Source of the DNA: Anastatus disparis
Taxonomy: Eukaryota > Arthropoda > Insecta > Hymenoptera > Eupelmidae
Reading direction: 5' to 3'
Assembly: GCA_017163975.1 (NCBI GenBank)
Contig: JAFFSR010000237.1
Location: 6,386,001-6,450,000 of the forward strand
DNA length: 64,000 bases
A program made the position numbers and the translations under genes. Shown here piece by piece: positions 15,201 through 27,946 of this stretch. Within the stretch, counting starts at the first letter, position 1, and the number at the start of each line of letters is the position of its first letter. The notes beneath the pieces are model-generated. The model did no database searches. It was not told the DNA's origin and saw nothing but the letters and a program-made list of their open reading frames with translations.

Positions 15201-17507
15201 AGAAGAAGAGGAGGATTTTTCCTTCGTGTTTTAAAATGTATTTCAGGCTGATTTAAAGTGATATACTGATTCACTTAATTTGATGATACTGATTTGTAGC
15301 TGGTTATAAAGTATATAGGCGGAGAATTCAAATATGATTTCCTCTTCTGTGTATACGATGATACTTAATGATAACTTTTATACATTCCATATGATTGCAC
15401 ATGAGATTCTGATTTATCAATTTACTTGTTATTGTTTCTTTTTTTCTATATTGGAAAACTAGATTCTTATATTTGGCTCTCTTTTTTCATATAATTGATA
15501 TTGATTGATATACCGTTACCAACTCAAACGCGGACTAGGTAAATCGAGGTAAAAAAAATGTTTGTACAATAAAGTGAGTCTTGATCGATGATACCTATTT
15601 GCAATGGTTAATATACCTGTTGTGAAGTTTAAAGTTATAAAAAGTTTCAAAACAAAAATAAATTTACTCGGAACGAAAAAAAGAAACGAACTTACTTATC
15701 TGTAATCGGATGATACGGTTGAGAAACTTGAATTTTTCTTTTCAAGTAAGGTTTCTCTCTTTCATCCTTTATAATGTGGTACAGGAAGATAAAAACTAAA
15801 GTCAAATGGAATAAAAACGTAAAATAAATTTTAAAAAAACATACTCGGATACTTAAAATGAATGAAAATTAACTCTTTTATAAGATTGTTTATTCAATAT
15901 CCATAAAGCTGATTTGAATTTAAATATTCACTTCATTTAACATGAATTGATACGAGCTGCGTTTATTTTATAATTAATGAATTTGTTATTTTGAGGAGAA
16001 GAAAAAGAAAAAAAAGAATGGATAACTTTTTATATACGTGTGCATTTAATATTACATCGCCTAAACATGATCAAAAGAACGACTTCAAAATAATAAAATG
16101 TTCAACAATTTCAGTACCATTATTTTCATCATGTCTACCATTTTTCAATCTCTTATTACACCTTCTATTTCTGCTAACTCGTTTTCTCTCTTTGTATATT
16201 CACACATGTTTCCATCAACATCTCTCCATAGCAATGATCTCTTTGTTACTTTCGCACTTGTCGCTTAATTCTTTACCTCACATATTCGGTTCTCTACCTC
16301 ACACGCTCGAATGAATCGCACATACGAGATTAAGAAAAAAGAAAGCAAAGAGAGAAGAAAAAAGAGTTTCGGCCCGGGCGCGTTCGATCCCGTATTTATA
16401 GACATCCTGGAAAAGAAGAAGAAGTAGAAGTAGTAGAAGAAGAGAAGACGATAAGTTATGCGATGTTTGCCCGCCCCAGCTACTCATTCCTCGTCCATAA
16501 CTCTCCTAGCAGTGACAGTCTCCCAAACGGAAGGGTGGTACGCTTAGGCTCTTCTTCTACTACTTCTTCTTCTTTTACTTTCGCCTTTTTCCCTACTTCT
16601 TCAGGGTCTGCTTGTAGGGAAATTGAATACTTTCTCTCTTTTTCTCTCTCGCTCTCTTACTCTCGAATCGCGTCACTGTCAAATTGATAACCGCCTGCTT
16701 CTTTTTTTTTTGCCGCTGCAACGACGAGCTGGTTATATACAGTCTTGGCTTCCTTCCTCTTGGTGTCGCTCTTGATTTCGGTTAACGTTGGTAGGAAAAA
16801 AAAAGAGAAGAAAAGTCTTTCTATATATGCATAGCTAGTAAGATGTGGAGAGAAAGAGAGGAAAAAAAGTGTCACTACGAATGCAAGCGAGGTTTTTCTA
16901 TATACTTTTGAATGAATGCGGTCGGAAATTGAGATGTAATGAGGTACGGTTGGATGACACAAGCCAGGGATGATGAATTCATTATCTTTTGAAAAATGTG
17001 AAACGCTCTTTTTTTCACTGCTTTGACATGTTATTCAGGGACTAATTTTAATATTTTGTATGTTCAAGTATTCATTTGGGATATCTAAACAAAAAAAAAA
17101 ACTAAAAAATATTTACATTTCATAACATTTGTATTCATTATTCACGTTACCTTTACTATGTGGATGTTTAATGTACATCAAACCCCAAATTTATTTAGTA
17201 TTAATGTTTTAATCAACCTTACTTAAAAGTTTTTTGTCAACATATTCGGTTCCAGTACATTACCATATATGATTGTACTCGTACGGTAATATTCTCTATA
17301 AGTACTATGTTAATAATTTTGAAAACTTATCATTCATAAATGTTGTCAATTTTTTACTTCTCAATTTAGAACCACTAATAAAATCTTCTTTTAAAGGATC
17401 TCTAAACGCCAATCATAAAAACCTGCGCCAAATGGAAAATTGATTTTACAAAAAATAAAAAATTTTCTATTGTCGCACAGTTTTCTAAAAGTAAATTCAA
17501 ACTATCG

Positions 17508-17515
17508 AACCTTTT
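17508..17515. repeat. Left target-site duplication of the 17.5-kb MITE
   Basis: The octamer AACCTTTT directly precedes the G-rich left terminus and is repeated exactly after the right terminus. Confidence 0.85.
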
Positions 17516-18012
17516 GGGGGGGGTCCAATATATAGAATGTTCATCTAAAATTTGCGTCAAAAATACGAATTCCATTTATTCGAACAATTATTCCGGAAGT
17601 TAGATTATTAGAATATTATTTATTCGAAATTAATAATGTGTCAACTATTTCGAAATTATAACTGAACTAATAAACGTAAATATAAAATAGAAATTCATTT
17701 AACCGAAAATTACTAAGTTCAAGACATCAGCAATGAATAAATCAGTAGTTTTCGGTTAAATAAACTTCTATTTTATTTTTATGTTTATTAGTGCAGTTGT
17801 AATTTCGAAATAATAGACTCATCTTTAGCGTCGAATAAATAATATTCTAATAATCTAACTTCGTTTGATTGGGCATTTGTAGTTTACACGTTTCTATTTT
17901 ATGAATTTTCTTAAATTTGAACTTCGAAACTATGAAATAATGGTTCGAATAATTGGGATTTGTATTTTTGACGCAAATGTAAAATGGACATTCTAAATAT
18001 TGGACCCCACCC
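17516..18012. mobile_element. Non-autonomous hairpin DNA transposon (MITE), 497 bp
   Basis: The ends are long inverted repeats. The left end starts with eight G residues then TCCAATATATAGAATG. The reverse complement of the right end starts GGGTGGGGTCCAATATTTAG. The similarity runs inwards through almost the whole element to a loop of about 29 bp (17715-17743). The arms differ by many substitutions, and the right arm carries a segment of about 71 bp (roughly 17863-17933) with no partner on the left. The element is flanked on both sides by the same 8 bp, AACCTTTT (17508-17515 and 18013-18020). An 8-bp duplication is typical of hAT elements and also seen in P and Merlin elements; the G-rich ends do not decide between them. 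No transposase is encoded, so it depends on an enzyme supplied in trans. The two minus-strand ORFs over it are products of its sequence, not genes. Confidence 0.88.
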
Positions 18013-18020
18013 AACCTTTT
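18013..18020. repeat. Right target-site duplication of the 17.5-kb MITE
   Basis: The octamer AACCTTTT directly follows the right terminus and matches the left copy at all eight positions. Confidence 0.85.
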
Positions 18021-18995
18021 CACATATATAAGTCCATAGAAGACCACTTATACTTGTATGAACACAGCGAAAGAAAAGAAAGAACTTAGGAAAAGAAAAA
18101 AGAAAAATAAAGGGAGGAAGGATTGAGATGGCAAAGGTATGTAACGAACGTGAATCTTTTGCAAATGAGTGCAAGCCATGAGCTCATACTCACCGGAAGT
18201 TGTCGGGCTCTCTCTTTAACCAATCGATGCTCGTAAACTTAAGCGGCGCGTGTATATATCTGTATATGAAGGTTTTAATAGGTACACGTACATACATATG
18301 TGCATAAACATATATATGCATCTAAACTCTTTTCAAAATGTTTTATTGTTATTTTCGTTGTTTATTTTTTGTATTTATAGAGACGCGCATGCGTTGTGTT
18401 CCTTTATTTTTTACATAACACTATAGCGCGAGCCGCCACTCGTCTCTTCATTCTTTCTTTCTTTCTTTTTTGTACCATCCATATGCTCGCGGCGTGAATT
18501 ATTCATATGGCCGACTGTATACGTATGTATGTGTATAAATAAGCTGGTTGAAGAGAGAAATTTACTTAAATACTCTTTGGAAAGTTATGTGACTATACGT
18601 CTCGTGTGCATTTTTTTAACCTTTTATATGCTTCGAGAATGTTTTATTTTTTTTATCTTTGTAGGTTGGACTTGATGTATTAAGGGTGCAAATTATTCTA
18701 TTTAGATATGGCGTTATCTGAATGAATTTTTTATTTTTCAAATATACGGAAGCTTCTTTCGTTTTGTACAAATGTTTTGTGTTGTCTCATCTTTTTGAAT
18801 TGATATTAATATAAATGGATCTTACTTTTGGGAAGTTAAAGTGTTATCTTTACAGTAAAATACGCATAATGGATTGAATTTCCGCTGTATACAACTTAAT
18901 ATTGATCTTATTAATATGAAGAAAGAAATATAAAGAGTATATATTATTTATGAATAGTATATTACCATAAATTTTTAATTTATCAGCGAATAATG

Positions 18996-19073
18996 CATTC
19001 AATAATCTAAATGAATTTCTTTTTAATATCTGTACATTCAATAATTTGAATGAATTTTTCTTTAACATTTGTC
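18996..19073. repeat. Tandem duplication, two 39-bp units
   Basis: The units starting at 18996 and 19035 both begin CATTCAATAAT and align over 39 bp with several substitutions. This is a local duplication without apparent coding role. Confidence 0.8.
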
Positions 19074-19862
19074 TTAAGTAAATATTACATTTCTGAATGA
19101 ACAAAAGCATTGTTATATTTTAACTTATGTTGAGAATCTAATTTTAAGGATAAAATTAATAATCACTCAAACTATTCGTAAAATTTCGAAGTTGCATAAA
19201 TTTATGAAATTATTAAACGCAAAACTATGAGACACGCACGACAGTATTCGTTTGTGTTAACAACCGCAAAGCACTAATGCTCACATTCTAAAACTCTAGC
19301 CGCAACGTCAAACATTTCCTTCTTTTTAGCTTTCTGACATACATTGCGCGTGTCCTTTTAATACAAGCCAAAAATGCTCGACATATCAGTTTCAAATAAA
19401 TTTACCAAGACCCAAAGTGCACACGAGGAACGTACAGGTCGTAACTAAAAGTTTAAAAATTCTAATATATATATATACACTGATCGAATTCTTTTTATTC
19501 ATTTTAAAGCCACACATGCGCTCACACGCTTCGGGATAGCGGCTAAAACAAAAGACTCGTATGGTGGTTAGAAAAGCGCAAAAAAGACAACCACGAATTT
19601 TTCATCTATGCGGTATATATATATATATACATTGTATGAATATATGCAAGTATGAGGTTTCTCGTTCTTGCGGCATATAAATACATATATACAATTCTCT
19701 AAGTTTATGGATGCGTGAAACAAGTTTTGACGGTGCGTAACCGTAAAAGAACCAAAAAAGATGAAAATATGTACCATATCGAAATAAGGAAAAGGAGAAT
19801 AGAAATGACGTACAAAAATATGAGATATGTGTACCCTTGTTTTCTTTCTTATTCTTTGAGCT

Positions 19863-19886
19863 TATATATATATATATATATATATA
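19863..19886. repeat. (TA)n microsatellite
   Basis: Twelve perfect TA units. A shorter run of the same type lies at 19614-19629. Confidence 0.95.
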
Positions 19887-22075
19887 CAGGGTTGAAATGC
19901 ACACGCGTAAAAAGGGGGAGGGTTTGAAGAAAAAGACGTGAAGCCATTAATCAGTGACGGTAATTTTCTTTCATATCAAGAGAACTGTGTATATATATAA
20001 AAATGTATGCGTGTCTGCGTTATGTGCACAGACGTATAACGTTATAAAAGAGAAAGGGAAAGGTGCGTGAAAAATTATTCCATGGGCTTAGTTCCATTAT
20101 TTTTAGTCAGATTATGGGTTGTGTGTGCGAGGTTTTGCGAAACAGATTATTTTGTTGTGTGTATGGGACTCTGTATTGCAGAGAGCGTTATATGGCTTAG
20201 AGAGAGAGGAGAGTGTGTATATGAAATGTACTTCGTAATCGTTATTGCGGTTATCGAGCGCATTTTTCTTTGGGGAAAAGACTTTTATCTTTTTCCTTTT
20301 CTTTCTTTCTTTTTGAAAAAAAATTGCTGGGGTATCAAATAAATTAGTCTCTTACTATTGCGCAATTTATAATAACGGGACTAAGTGTGACATTAAGGTG
20401 TATTAAGAAATTGATATAAATAGTTTTTATGTTGTATACGTAATAACTTATAAATTAAATCTTATTGTTTTCTTTATCTTTTTTTCTTCATTTATGAAAA
20501 TAATCAATGTATTCATTAAAATGACTCATTTAATTATACTTGCATTAAAACAACAAGATTTTATATATTTTACTTAACGTATCCTCAGGTGTTATGTAAC
20601 GCATACATTATGTAAAGAGTCCATCCTACATTAATAATAATTATGAAAATAATTATGATCATCAGTGTCGAAATAAATTGAAATCCATTTACCATAACGC
20701 GAAATTTAAATAATAATTATATCTGTTTTCACGAGCTGCTTTAATATTTATTAATAAATCATCATTAAAATATTAATATATACGCAAAATAAATTTTTTT
20801 TCTCAATATTGAATTACGTTGTGTTATTCATGCGTGTTTCGATAAATAATGAATGAATCATATTTTATGTAAACTCACAAGATGAGCTTTAATTTTAAAC
20901 TAATTGAGTCTTCAAGCCAGAGCCAGTTATAGATTTAGTATACGTTTACAGTTCCAGCTCATTTCGTATGTTAGTTTAGTTGAAAGTAGGCACCCGGGGG
21001 GAGAGATGAGGAGAGAAAGAGATTTTAGAGTATGTAGTAAAAAGTTATTTTTAGGAAAATGGAGTGCAATACTATAAAGGGATAATATGGATTGTCTAAT
21101 TCATTGCCAAAACATGGGTGGATGATTTTGAATAAATTGGGTTAATCTGTTCTAAATCTTTTGTTCCATTTATCGAAGTTTTTTAAAAACTTTTTTGATA
21201 CATTTTTCGTAGGTTTTTTTAAAAATTTTATTTTCAAAACTTTTTAAGATTTCTTTTCATATTTATCAAACACAAAAGTTATTTTAATTCCAAATAACTT
21301 GGAATTATTATTTTATTTCAAAATAATGAAAGTATATTATCGAAAAGGATAATTTCATTATTTCGATAAAGTATGATTTTTAATTAATTTTTCATTTATT
21401 TCTCCAAATCTCTTTGCTTTTGAGCAATAATAACATCAAAATATAAAGTTTGCTTTGACAGGCAAATAGTAATTATGCTAAAATTGTTTAATAATAATAA
21501 TTATGATTTCAAAATATTTCCTTTACGTTCTTTGAGATAAACAAATATAAAATAAATTATATTTATTGTGTAAATTTTCTCTTTAGTTTTGCATTAAAAT
21601 GTTGTTATGCGTACAGTATAATTTTAAAATTATTATAAAATAATATTTCCATTCATTTTGCGTAATAATCATAAAAACATGTTCAACTTTGGTATTTAAT
21701 AATAATAAGTACAATTTCAAATTTCCATTTCATCTCTACTAACCAAAAAAAAAAACCTCATTTCATTACGTTGCAGTCGATTCCCCAACCGCAGCGACGT
21801 ATAATATAAAAAAAAAAGATTAAAAAACTGTCCCGACAAAATAGAAAAAAAGGAAAACTATATGGAACATCTCGCGTTGACGTTGAAAAAAAAAATTATC
21901 AATCTCATTCTCATATACACGACGGAATGGTATCGCGTGCACTGTCTAACAAAAAAAAAATATTATCCCCACTAATTAACGGTACACGTGTTTTATTTTA
22001 TTTTTTTTCATTTCAGAATTGTATAGTTATATAGGATACGTAACATATATATATGATGTGTTCTTTTTGTTTCAG

Positions 22076-22181
22076 CACAATGCATCGCCCCACTGGGAAT
22101 GGAGTCGGGAGCGATTCCTGACGCTGACATCACTGCCAGTTCCAGCTTCGATAGCGGCAACGTTGGCCCTCATCACGGACG
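22076..22181 (+). CDS. Ddr: DDR exon 1 of those visible: start of discoidin domain
   Basis: The exon follows the acceptor TTTGTTTCAG and ends before the donor GTAACG. It starts with two bases that complete a codon from a missing upstream exon and ends two bases into a codon (CG, completed by G to Arg35). It encodes residues 1-34, including Cys2, the motif LGMESGAIPDADITASS and an aromatic-acidic stretch after it. This is the hallmark start of the DDR discoidin domain, whose vertebrate form reads LGM-IPD-DI-ASS. Cys2 should pair with Cys158 in exon 3. The position of the collagen-contacting tryptophan of human DDR2 (Trp52) is Phe24 here. The signal peptide must come from an upstream exon; none was found that supplies the required single base. 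Confidence 0.92.
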
Positions 22182-25100
22182 GTAACGTATCTATTTTTTC
22201 CTTCTCTCTTACTTTTTCTTTCTCCTGTTTTATTTTATTTTTATTTTTTTTTCTGGTCGTTTTATGTGCGCTTCTCTATATCTCGCTTTCCGTTCTTTTT
22301 TTTTTCGTATGTGTCTTTTTTTCATTTGGCATTTTTATCGCGTACCGGCTGCTGCTGTTGGTGTATCCTCTTCCTACCTCGTTTTTACTTTTTTTTTGCT
22401 GATTTTACCTCTTTTAGGGTATGGGTTTTCGGTCAGTGATGGAGAGTGCAGAAGCAGTTGAAAGATTATCTAAATGCGTTTATAATTTTAAATGAGGATG
22501 TTTGATAATAAAAGTAAAGTCTGTTGCAAAAAATAAATTAAATTGAAATAATAATAATAAAAAATAGTGCGAATTGGAAGAAAAAGTAAAGAATTAATTT
22601 GCTAATGGTTACTACTTTAATTTAATAAACTTGTTTGTTCAAAACATACAAATTGTAAAAAAATATGATTTCCTTGACATTTAAACGGTATACTTAGGAT
22701 TTCTGCTATTACAATAAATTGAACTAATGGACAAAATAAATTTTGCAAGAAACTTACGATGGGTTTTCCACACGAACCTTACAAAATGCACGTAATGAGA
22801 CGGAAAAAATATTCAATAAAATATAAAATAAAGTATATGTCATTTATATGATGAAGAGAAAGAGTATTTCAATAAAACATAAAAAAATTTCATAGAAAAG
22901 ATAAAAGTAAATGAAAATTACATGCATGTGTGGGCATTTTGGTTTATACGACGGCTACAGATTTTCTAAACGCGAAACATCATGCGGCGCTATACTTCAA
23001 GGTGTAATGGTAAAGAAAATATCGCGCCCTTTTACTCTTTTTTTTCTTCTTCTTTCTTTCTCTCGACAACTATAAAACATTCGTGCGATTTTAAGTTGCT
23101 TACGTTAGCCCCCAACGGCAAAACATATAACTTTTTTCTTTAAGTCTGCGCGTGCGGCTGTTTATTATGCCAATATACCTAATGCGAGACGTGACTGCTT
23201 TTATGGAAATTCCTAAGGTTTTAAAGGATTCAGCGCTTCGCAGTTTTAGTATAAAGCAAAGAGAAGAAAAAAAATGAAACTTTTTTTTTTAATTTATATC
23301 TTTTTATACGATGCTATATCCGTGTAAACATTTAGTATTGATGCGCATGAATTTAGGAGATTGAGGTAACTTTATTAAATTATTTAATAAAGGGTATATA
23401 AATGGAATTTCTAACGGATGTAAATTATTTTTACAGTTGGAAAAGTAATGAAAGCTTAAATCAATTTATATATAAATTTTTAATATTACAAATTTAGCTT
23501 TAAACTAAAAAAATCATTAAATAAATTTTAGATAATTTTTTAAGTGAAAATTAAATAATTTTATGACAATACGTGTCTTTATTACACATTAAATAGCTTT
23601 TGATGAACATATTTCGTATGATGGATTAATAGTTATTTTTTTTTATTTCCTCATTTTATATTAACAATAACGGCATGATTTACTATCCAATAAAATTTCT
23701 TACACAAAATCTCTCCCGGGACATAAACAAATTTTCTTACTTTGCAATAATTACGCGCATAAATTCACATAAACGACTATTTTAATCGGAACGCGGACAT
23801 TAACTAGATAAAATGAACACTCATAAGGCTCGTTTTATTACAATTTGATTCATACTTAAAACATAATCATTTTAGTTCATCTAACATTAATGGTAAAAAC
23901 GCAAACGTTAAAGGTTTGATTATACTTTCATAATTATTTTACATGATATTTCATTAGGAAATAAAATGAAAAAAAGAAACACATTAAATGCAAAATTGTA
24001 ATCATGAAAAATATAGCAAAATTCCATTCTCAAAAGAGCCAAAAAAAATAGAACACCAAAAATAAATTAAAGCCAAAACGACATCCGAAATATATTGTGA
24101 TAAAGAACATACATTTACTATTACACCCATTATTAATCGCTTAGTATTGCCAAGCTTCAGCTTACACAAAACCAGCCCCTCCTTTCGATCTTTGTCCGAC
24201 AATGAGGATTAACGATGCGTTTCTATGCAAAGCTTTAAGTCCAACCCTATTTCAGCATCGTTTATATCTAAAACACGTACGTATATACATACGTGTATAA
24301 CGCTTTTCAAAGCTTTTACGTTTATATATACAGAGGATCTACTAGAGGAACGGAGAGGAAAACCCTTTGCTCTAATTACAGTACCTGCATAATTATCTTG
24401 ATCGAGCGCTGTAGCGTGCGAAAGAGAGAAACGGAGTTGGAGAACCTTGGGAAATTTTCGTTGATATGTGCGTTTGTATCGTGGTGATATACTGCAATGA
24501 CTGAATACCGATCGTAAGGATGGAATGAAAGATTCACTTTTATAGTATTATTTCGAATAATTGGATGTTTTAATGATTTTTTGGTAATTGCAGAAGTAAT
24601 TTGAATATTGAATATTACAAAAGATTCGATAAAAATTGCGGAAATGATGTTTTTTTTTGATTTGGTTAATTATGATTACATGTGTATACAAAGTTCCATT
24701 GATGGATTTTCACTAAAATTATCGTTTTCACAATTTACCGATCGTTTTTCTTTACAAGTCAAACTTCTCAATAAGTTAAAGTTAAAGAAAAATGAAAAAA
24801 AAATAAGAAAACTTGACTTCCGCAATGAAAATATAAGTTAAAGTCATCAAGTTTAAAAAGAACGATCGTTTTACACCGTTACACTTGCTCTCCGTTCATC
24901 CTATGAAGTGTCAGGAGATTTAAATTACAGTTACCAGTTCGGTATACTGTGGCGATGGTCGTTAAAAGTATACGTAGCGAAACAAAAAAAAAACTGCTCA
25001 CTTCTCTCATTTGGAATTAGAGGATCATCATAACCCCATACACAATGTCCATATTTTCCTCTATGGTTCTGCTCAAAAGTTTCCCTTTGATGGTTTCTTC

Positions 25101-25829
25101 GACGCTCTTTGAGGACTACTACTACTGACTTTCTTACGACAGACTATAAATCATAGCCCATTAAACGAAGGAGATGAGATGCTCCCGGTGCTCTTGGCAC
25201 ACTTTGATACAGTTCAAAGACATTCCTTATGCATGTGCATGTGTATAACGTAGTCGACCCGATAAATCTCAAGGATGACGTTTTAAAGTCTGCTTGATGA
25301 TTACAGTTTTTGCACGATGTTACGACAAGTACTGTATAATGTGTGGGTCGACTGAAACAAAGGAAATTATAAAGATTTTGTTGCGGCGAATCAATCTAAC
25401 CTTGAAAGAGTTTAATGATTCTATATTGGACTCGAGAAGATTTCCGATAGCTAATTTAATTAATAAAACGAAAAATAAGATGATGAATAAAAATACTTTT
25501 TGCAAAAAGTTTTTAATTTAATCATCTAACATTTTATTAAATTAAATATTTTATATTTCAAAATTAGTATTTATTTACAAAAGCAATCATAAATCAGTAA
25601 TGACTTGAGCAGTTTGTTTTAAACATTGAACAATAAGTAATAAATTAAGTTTGTACAAAAGTCTATTATATATTCTAATTCTAATTATGAACTGAAAAAA
25701 AGAACGCAACATCAAACAAAATAATATCTCAAGAAGGAGACGACACATTTCAAGACTCGATTTTCAAAATCACTAACTTGATTGGCCATGAAAGCAATGG
25801 TTTATTCGTTCTTCTACACCCAAACTTAG

Positions 25830-26110
25830 AAACCCAAGTAGAAAGATCCAAAACAGAGAGACGAGAACTGAGAGGCGAGAACGAGATAAAGAGTAATTAG
25901 AGTCAAGACAAGAGAGTGAAATACACAATGTCAAGAAAGAGAGGAAATGACAAAGAGAGACAAAGATGTAGGTATATAACAAGTATGCGAGGGAGGACAA
26001 GAAACGCAACAAAGCGAATTAGCCAAGTGAGAATGAGAGAGAATGAAAAGGAAGAAAAACGTAGGGAAAAAAAGGAAAGATTCAGAGAAAAAGAAAAAAA
26101 AAAAGAAACA
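25830..26110. repeat. Purine-rich low-complexity block
   Basis: The plus strand is dominated by A and G (AGAGAGACGAGAACTGAGAG and similar) over about 280 bp. All overlapping frames are Arg/Lys/Glu-rich on plus and Phe/Ser/Leu-rich on minus, the expected result of purine bias rather than coding. Confidence 0.7.
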
Positions 26111-27770
26111 AAAGTACAAGAATGAATGTAGAGCCTGTGTGTGAACGTAAACTTCATGAATGCAAGTAGCAAATAACCTTAGGTCTGGTGTATAAGGGAT
26201 CCTTATAATTTGATTTTCTACATCCTCCTTGATGCGCCACGCTATACACACCGCAAATATAGAAGTCACGTTTCATCAGCTGCTACTGTACATAAGAAAG
26301 ATGAGAGGAAAGAGAATTGTAACATCTTATATATACGAACAGAGCATAATATTACGCTTGGATGTTACTGGAATATTCGATTTTCTTTTATCAACTTTAT
26401 CTCCTCTTTACTATATTTTAATATTTTCTTTTATTCTGTACTATTGTTATCTTTTTTTCTTTGATATGATTTACTATTATTTATTAATTTAGTGGATGTA
26501 CGGTTATTTCATTAATGATAAATTACTTCTGGAACGTTTAATTTAATTATTAGCAAAAACATTTCTAGGAACGCTTACAAAATAAAAGTTAAGAAAAAAG
26601 CTATTTAATTGCAAAGAAACTTCAATTTTAATTGTTTAACTTTGAGAAAAATCAACTAAAAATAAAATTCTAGTTTTGCGAATAAAAAACAAAGAAATAA
26701 GTATTAATTTCTTTGAAATCAAATGATTCGCATCTATGTATCATGTCATAGCGTCCCATTCTAAAACCATTGAAACATGTCCTCAAGTTTCTCTCTATAT
26801 CCCACCTCCGCAATTCTTCTTCCCAACGCTTCCTGCCACGTATACGTTCTTTACTATCTACGTTTCCCCATCAGGATTTCTCTCTCTCTCTCTCTCTTTC
26901 TTTAAGTATATAACATACAGTTCATACATGTCTGTTTGTAGTTAGATAGAAGGTATGCACAACCTACCTTATCCTTTGTCTTCTCCATTCTTCTTCGTTC
27001 TTCTGCAACTTCTCTCCACCTTTAGCGAATTCGTAAGTTGGCTTTATGGTATTGAAGAAGAATCGTTGTGATTGTACATGCTTACGCTAAAAGGAAGCTA
27101 CGCAATTAGCAATCGAAGTGATTCTCATTTTCTCTTCTCTCGTTCTTTTTTATTTTGTATTTTCGTCTTTCTTTTTTTTTTTATTTTCATACTTCTTTCT
27201 TTATCTTTAGAATATACATATGAGAGAAAGAGGAGAGAAGAAGAGTTTGTCTCATCTTTAATTCATAACCGTACGCTTCCGCGAACGCTTGAAGCGAGCT
27301 GGGCTCGATCGATAAATTATAATTTCATCGCGTATTCTATACTATATAACAAAGAGCAAAAAAGGCTCCTTAACCGTCAACTAGATACACACATCGTTTG
27401 CGATTATGCATTTATATATATAGATATATAGATATACGCTACAATAGATTTGCTAATATTTTTTTTTTACCTGAAATTTTTTTTTTACTTTTTTCATGCG
27501 GGCGCGTTTGACTATTTTTTTTCTCTTTTTTTTTATTTGGGTGAAAAGAATGCGTCATGTGCAGCGAGGTTACGCTACTGGAATTACGTTTTGGCTTTTG
27601 TTTGGTATATTTTTTTGGGTGTGAATCGTTACGATAAAATTAAAACAAATTTTATCACTGAATTTTATTGTTTACGACTTGTATTCGAATCATGTGTAAA
27701 ATGTTGTATATACATTAAAAAAAAAAACACAAAAGGCTGATTTAAGAATTTTTTTTTTTAATTATTTATC

Positions 27771-27946
27771 GTCGTATTTATGCTATCATTGCAATGCTGA
27801 TTAGCGACGGAGGTCGTCAGTGTGTTTATGAACAGAGCACATGTAACGTACAGTGGTGCTTGCATGAATTGGACGAGAGCGAGATTCGAACTCGGGACCT
27901 CGAGATTACGAATCCATCGTTCTACCGACTGAGCCACTGCGACCTC
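27771..27946 (-). mobile_element. tRNA-derived SINE, copy 1
   Basis: Read on the minus strand, the 5' end (right side) resembles a tRNA. It has an A box TGGCTCAGTCGG at 27925-27936 and a B box GAGTTCGAATC at 27883-27893, the internal promoter of RNA polymerase III. A non-tRNA body of about 90 bp follows, shared with the second copy near 32.6 kb (for example ATTAGCGACGGAGGTC, plus strand). It ends next to a T-run on the plus strand (27750-27759), which is an A-tail in element orientation. The anticodon and acceptor arms do not pair well, so it is not a working tRNA gene. No clear target duplication was found. It sits in an intron, antisense to the receptor. The 89-codon plus-strand frame across it is incidental. 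Confidence 0.85.

Larger units (their letters stand above)
1..17507. other. Upstream non-coding DNA or 5' intron, no gene recognised
   Basis: I find no conserved coding exon here on either strand. The stretch is AT-rich with poly-A/T runs, GA/CT and AT microsatellites and scattered CpG-rich patches (for example about 60-260, 2680-2960 and 12100-12220). The receptor gene downstream lacks its signal-peptide exon, so part of this stretch may be its first intron and 5' UTR, but no exon could be fixed. A 32-codon ORF at 15011-15109 has a leucine-rich, signal-peptide-like start, but none of its GT sites gives the phase needed to join the first visible receptor exon. Other frames over 60 codons are rich in Phe, Ser, Leu, Lys or Arg, as expected from low-complexity DNA. 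Confidence 0.6.
18021..22075. other. Non-coding DNA directly upstream of the first visible receptor exon
   Basis: I see no recognisable exon. The stretch holds AT microsatellites, a 39-bp tandem duplication and poly-A/T. The 91-codon frame at 20067-20342 begins with a hydrophobic stretch but resembles no family and has no suitable phase-1 donor. A short CpG-bearing segment after TTGCAG at about 21770-21800 could be a micro-exon, but its frame cannot be tested. This is probably the 3' part of the receptor's first intron. Confidence 0.5.

Noticed and set aside
21777..21798. Possible 22-bp micro-exon after TTGCAG before GTATAA
   Set aside because: The segment is less AT-rich, but too short to test, and its frame gives no expected leader sequence.
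22019..22402. 127-codon ORF over the first receptor exon
   Set aside because: It crosses the exon in a different register from the conserved discoidin frame and continues into a pyrimidine-rich intron.
27850..27946. Minus-strand tRNA gene
   Set aside because: A and B boxes are present, but the anticodon and acceptor stems do not pair, and the same unit with a non-tRNA body recurs near 32.6 kb, so it is a SINE.
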